This document shows, in pieces, positions 6,511 to 9,369 of a stretch of 9,369 nucleotides of DNA (its first letter is position 1; every line of letters starts with the position of its first letter). This stretch comes from Cyanobium sp. (lineage in GTDB: Bacteria > Cyanobacteriota > Cyanobacteriia > PCC-6307 > Cyanobiaceae): positions 1 through 9,369 of the forward strand of contig BJHC01000035.1 in NCBI GenBank assembly GCA_014191535.1, written 5' to 3'. The notes under the pieces are model-generated. The model was not told the origin of the DNA. It made no database searches and saw nothing but the letters and a program-made list of their open reading frames with translations. The position numbers and the translations under genes are program-made.

Positions 6511-6534
6511 GTATTTCTACCCACGCAGAAATAC
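6511..6534. promoter_or_regulatory. 8-bp perfect inverted repeat directly after thrB stop
   Basis: GTATTTCT (6511-6518) and AGAAATAC (6527-6534) are exact reverse complements around an 8-base centre. The stem is AT-rich with no T-run after it, so it is a weak terminator candidate. It ends 8 bases before a TAGATT hexamer and would cover the -35 zone of a promoter there, so an operator is at least as likely. It does not fit GTA-N8-TAC, the NtcA pattern. Confidence 0.5.
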
Positions 6535-6542
6535 CCAGCTGC

Positions 6543-6548
6543 TAGATT
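6543..6548 (+). promoter_or_regulatory. Candidate -10 element for ndhD
   Basis: TAGATT matches four of six bases of the -10 consensus and sits in the only AT-richer part of this gap. A transcript from here would begin near 6555, inside or at the foot of the second inverted repeat. No -35 consensus is seen; the upstream dyad overlaps that position. Tentative. Confidence 0.3.
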
Positions 6549-6550
6549 CA

Positions 6551-6578
6551 CTGTCTCAAGCGCAACCTGTTGAGACAG
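6551..6578 (+). other. 9-bp perfect stem-loop in the ndhD leader
   Basis: CTGTCTCAA (6551-6559) and TTGAGACAG (6570-6578) are exact reverse complements with a 10-base loop; allowing one bulged base (6579) adds two more pairs. It ends 31 bases before the ndhD ATG and leaves the ribosome site free. It may be a leader hairpin that stabilises the message, a binding site, or, with no T-run, a poor terminator. Confidence 0.5.
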
Positions 6579-6599
6579 GTGCCGCGAGGCCCGTTGAGC

Positions 6600-6605
6600 T
6601 GAGGT
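6600..6605 (+). promoter_or_regulatory. Shine-Dalgarno sequence that decides the ndhD start
   Basis: TGAGGT lies 4 bases before ATG 6610 but only 1 base before the in-frame GTG 6607, so ATG 6610 is the better start. It is the clearest ribosome site in the window. Confidence 0.6.
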
Positions 6606-6609
6606 CGTG

Positions 6610-8190
6610 ATGGACGCCAACCTGCCTGCGATGGCCGCGTCCAGCCTCAATGCGATCGGTTCCAACGGCTTCCCTTGGCTCAGCCTGATCACCCTGCTGC
6701 CGGCGGCCGTGGCGCCGCTGCTGATGCTGCTGCCCGGTGATGGCAACGACCCGAAACTGCCCCGCAGCATCGCCCTGGCCACCCTGCTGGCCGACCTGGT
6801 GCTGATGCTGGTGGCCTTCAGCCAGCACTACGACGGCTCCATCGCCGGCCTGCAGCTGGTGGAACGCTTCGCCTGGGTGCCCGCCATCGGCCTGGAGTGG
6901 TCGCTGGCGGCCGATGGCCTCTCCACCCCACTGGTGGTGCTCTCCGGCCTGGTGACCCTGCTCTCCGTGGCCGCCAGCTGGAACATCCAGAAGAAAACCC
7001 GCCTCTACTTCGCCCTGCTGCTGCTGCAGGCCTCGGCCCAGGCGCTGGTGTTCCTCTCCCAGGACTTCCTGCTGTTCTTCCTGGCCTGGGAACTGGAGCT
7101 GGTGCCCGTGTACTTGCTGATCGCCATCTGGGGCGGCCAGCAGCGCCAGTACGCCGCCACCAAGTTCATCCTCTACACGGCTACCGCCTCGCTGCTGATC
7201 CTGGTGAGCGGCCTGGCCCTGGCCCTGAATGGCCCCTTCACCCTCAACCTCTCCGAGCTGATCGCCCGCTCCCCCGGCGGCACCTTCGGAGTGCTCTGTT
7301 ATCTGGGCTTCCTGGTGGGCTTCGGCGTGAAGCTGCCGATGTTCCCCCTGCACACCTGGCTGCCCGACGCCCACGGTGAAGCCAACGCGCCGGTGTCGAT
7401 GCTGCTGGCGGGGGTGCTGCTGAAGATGGGCGGCTACGCCCTGCTGCGCTTCAACGTGCAGATGCTGCCGGAGGCGCACCTGCAGCTGGCCCCGGCCCTG
7501 ATCGTGCTGGGGATCGTCAACATCGTCTACGGCGCCCTCAACGCCTTCGCCCAGGACAACGTCAAGCGGCGCATCGCCTGCAGCTCCGTGAGCCACATGG
7601 GCTTCGTGTTGCTGGGCATCGGCGCCGTGGACAGCCTCGGCCTCAGCGGCGCCATGTTGCAGATGATCAGCCACGGCCTGATCGCCGCCGCCATGTTCTT
7701 CGTGACCGGCGTCTTCTACGAGCGCACCAAAACCCTCTCGATCCCCAACATGGGCGGCCTGGCCAAGGTGCTGCCGATCACCTTCGCCTTCTTCCTGGCC
7801 AGCTCCCTGGCCTCCCTGGCCCTGCCGGGCATGAGCGGCTTCGTGAGCGAGATCACCGTGTTCCTCGGCCTCACCAGCAACGACGCCTTCACCGTGGGCT
7901 TCCGGGTGATCGCCGTGGTGCTGGCGGCCATCGGTGTGGTGCTCACCCCCGTTTACCTGCTCAGCCTCTGCCGGCGGGTGTTCTTCGGCCCCCGCATCCC
8001 CGCCCTGGCGGTGGTGGGCGACATGAAACCGCGGGAGCTGGTGATCGGCCTCACCCTGCTGGTGCCCACGCTGGTGATCGGCTTCTGGCCCCGCATCGCC
8101 ATCGACCTCTACGAAGCCAGCACCACCGCCCTGGCCTCCGACCTGGCCCGGCACACCGTGGTGGCCCTTCGGCTACCCGCCCTCGGCTGA
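6610..8190 (+). CDS. ndhD: NAD(P)H-quinone oxidoreductase subunit 4 (NDH-1 subunit NdhD)
   Basis: Antiporter-like proton-pumping membrane subunit of cyanobacterial NDH-1, in thylakoid membranes, serving respiration and cyclic electron flow around photosystem I. The 526 residues form many hydrophobic helices. Key landmarks of the NuoM/NdhD family: [12 protein letters not shown] (159-170) with the conserved membrane Glu161, [20 protein letters not shown] (237-256) with Lys241, [14 protein letters not shown] (267-280) with Lys272, and the [16 protein letters not shown] segment near residues 315-335. ATG 6610 is preferred over GTG 6607, one codon upstream, because of ribosome-site spacing. Position next to thrB suggests the NdhD1 type (NDH-1L) rather than the CO2-uptake forms NdhD3/D4; that subtype is inference. 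A 99-base gap with two inverted repeats precedes it, so it probably has its own promoter. Confidence 0.95.
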   Translation: MDANLPAMAASSLNAIGSNGFPWLSLITLLPAAVAPLLMLLPGDGNDPKLPRSIALATLLADLVLMLVAFSQHYDGSIAGLQLVERFAWVPAIGLEWSLAADGLSTPLVVLSGLVTLLSVAASWNIQKKTRLYFALLLLQASAQALVFLSQDFLLFFLAWELELVPVYLLIAIWGGQQRQYAATKFILYTATASLLILVSGLALALNGPFTLNLSELIARSPGGTFGVLCYLGFLVGFGVKLPMFPLHTWLPDAHGEANAPVSMLLAGVLLKMGGYALLRFNVQMLPEAHLQLAPALIVLGIVNIVYGALNAFAQDNVKRRIACSSVSHMGFVLLGIGAVDSLGLSGAMLQMISHGLIAAAMFFVTGVFYERTKTLSIPNMGGLAKVLPITFAFFLASSLASLALPGMSGFVSEITVFLGLTSNDAFTVGFRVIAVVLAAIGVVLTPVYLLSLCRRVFFGPRIPALAVVGDMKPRELVIGLTLLVPTLVIGFWPRIAIDLYEASTTALASDLARHTVVALRLPALG

Positions 8191-8244
8191 ACAGCGGCGT
8201 CGGGGTCCCGTCGGTTGGAATGGCTCCAGCCCCTGTGAGCCTCG

Positions 8245-9369
8245 ATGGTTGCCAGCCTTCCGGAAATCCTGCGCGGTGAGGGTCTGCCCCGCTACGAGGC
8301 GATCACCCCGGAGGCCGTCAGCGCCCACATCCCGGAGCTGATCACCGAGCTGGCGGCGGAACTGGAGGCCCTCGAACAGGGCCTGGAGCAGCAGCTGGCC
8401 GGCGGCGCCCCCCTGGGCTGGAGCGCCGTGATGGATCCGCTGCAGCGGCTCGGTGAACGGCTGCGCTGGAGCTGGGGGGTGGTGAGCCACCTCAACGGCG
8501 TCTGCAACAGCCCCGAACTGCGGGAAGCCCATGCCGCCCAACAGGCGGCGGTGGTGGCCTTCGGCAACCGTGCCGGCCAGAGCCAGGTGATCTACCGGGC
8601 CCTCGAGCGCCTGCAACAGCAGGCGGAAGCCGGCGGCGCCCACGGCCTCGATGGCGCCCAGCGGCGCCTCCTGGCGGCGGAACTGCGCGACATGCAGCTG
8701 CGGGGCGTGGGGCTGCGGGGCGCCGAGCAGGAGGCCTTCAACGCCGCCAGCCAGGAGCTGGCCGAACTCTCCACCCGCTTCGGCAACCAGGTGCTCGATG
8801 CCACCAACGGTTGGACCCTGCGCCTCAGCGACCCGGCGGAGGTGGAGGGGCTGCCCGCCAGCCTGCTGGATCAGCTGGCCCAGGCCGCCCGCGGCGCCGG
8901 CGATGAAGAGGCCAGTGGTGCAGCGGGCCCCTGGCTGCTGGGGCTCGACATGCCCCGCTACGCCCCGTTCATGAAATACAGCCGCCGCCGCGACCTGCGC
9001 GAGCGGGTGTACAAGGCCCACGTGAGCCGTGCCTCCGGCCAGGGCGAGGCCAGCGCGGACGACGGCGGTGCCGCCGAGCGCAACAACTGGCCCCTGATCG
9101 AGCGCATCCTCACCCTGCGGGGGGAGCAGGCCCGCCGCCTGGGCTACGCCAACTGGGCCGAGGTGAGCCTGGCCGCCAAGATGGCCGACTCCGAGGCCGC
9201 CGTGGAGGGCCTGCTGGAGGAGCTGCGGGCCGCCGCCCACCCCGTGGCCCAGGCGGAACTGCAGGCCCTGCGCGACTGTGCCCGCCGCCACGGGGCGCCG
9301 GAGGCCGATGACCTGCAGCCCTGGGATGTGACCTTCTGGGCCGAGGTGCTGCGCCAGGAGAGCTTCGAG
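8245..9369 (+). CDS. prlC: M3 family metallopeptidase, oligopeptidase A-like (3' partial)
   Basis: Cytoplasmic zinc oligopeptidase that degrades short peptides, including, in E. coli, cleaved signal peptides. The first 375 codons are present and the window ends inside the gene; E. coli OpdA/PrlC has about 680 residues. The match is seen in the helical N-terminal region: ELSTRFGNQVLDATNGW (174-190) aligns with the family's LDAT-GW segment, and further on LLGLDMPRYAPFMKYS, the RERVYKAHVSRAS stretch, LRGEQARRLGYANWAEVSLAAKMAD and the helix after it follow OpdA order. The HExxH zinc site lies beyond the window, so activity cannot be judged. ATG 8245 is chosen because the homology starts shortly after it; the ribosome site is weak. 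ndhD ends 54 bases upstream with no clear terminator between, so readthrough is possible. The symbol follows family similarity; other M3 subfamilies are less likely. Confidence 0.88.
   Translation, partial: MVASLPEILRGEGLPRYEAITPEAVSAHIPELITELAAELEALEQGLEQQLAGGAPLGWSAVMDPLQRLGERLRWSWGVVSHLNGVCNSPELREAHAAQQAAVVAFGNRAGQSQVIYRALERLQQQAEAGGAHGLDGAQRRLLAAELRDMQLRGVGLRGAEQEAFNAASQELAELSTRFGNQVLDATNGWTLRLSDPAEVEGLPASLLDQLAQAARGAGDEEASGAAGPWLLGLDMPRYAPFMKYSRRRDLRERVYKAHVSRASGQGEASADDGGAAERNNWPLIERILTLRGEQARRLGYANWAEVSLAAKMADSEAAVEGLLEELRAAAHPVAQAELQALRDCARRHGAPEADDLQPWDVTFWAEVLRQESFE

Noticed and set aside
6556..8154. 532-codon antisense open frame over ndhD
   Set aside because: Codon-aligned complement of a GC-rich membrane protein gene; extremely Gln/Gly/His-rich with no domain.
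8191..8244. Possible terminator or promoter between ndhD and the peptidase gene
   Set aside because: Only a GGGGTCCC-like short symmetry and a CGTCGG repeat are seen; too short to support a call.
1..9369. HIP1 octamer (GCGATCGC) typical of many cyanobacteria, and CRISPR, transposon or phage modules
   Set aside because: No exact HIP1 was seen by eye (only near matches such as GCGATCGG at about 6652), no regularly spaced repeats, and no transposase or phage genes besides the lone endolysin-like enzyme.

Overview
The window looks like chromosomal housekeeping DNA from a GC-rich unicellular cyanobacterium, most likely the Cyanobium / alpha-Synechococcus picocyanobacterial type. The reasons are a large-ring NDH-1 subunit NdhD, a DUF2605 protein (a family I know only from cyanobacteria), very GC-rich third codon positions, and the run thrS–glk–thrB–ndhD–M3 peptidase, which fits my memory of picocyanobacterial gene order. 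The taxonomic call is inference; no rRNA or other marker is present.

Layout from left to right: (1) the 3' end of an unrecognised gene with a Gly/Arg-rich then Ala/Pro/Glu-rich tail, followed by a perfect GC-rich hairpin; (2) trpS, tryptophanyl-tRNA synthetase; (3) a 220-base gap with an 11-base direct repeat and a 12-base palindrome, then a secreted lambda-lysozyme-like (GH104-type) muramidase; (4) a convergent DUF2605 gene on the minus strand whose stop codon interlocks with that of the muramidase; (5) a 62-base divergent gap, then thrS, glk and thrB as a tight run (4-base overlap, then a 20-base gap); (6) a 99-base gap holding two perfect inverted repeats, then ndhD; (7) a 54-base gap and the first 375 codons of an oligopeptidase A-like M3 metallopeptidase cut by the window end.

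Functionally, two aminoacyl-tRNA synthetases (Trp and Thr) flank a small accessory island (muramidase plus DUF2605). ThrRS is probably co-expressed with homoserine kinase, the step before threonine synthase, so threonine supply and tRNA charging may share a transcript with glucokinase in between. ndhD probably has its own promoter and leader.

I see no tRNA, rRNA, CRISPR array, insertion sequence, prophage module or defence system, and no convincing undescribed multi-gene system. The best leads are the paired dyads before ndhD, the palindrome and repeat region before the muramidase, the hairpin between the first gene and trpS, and the unidentified first gene.
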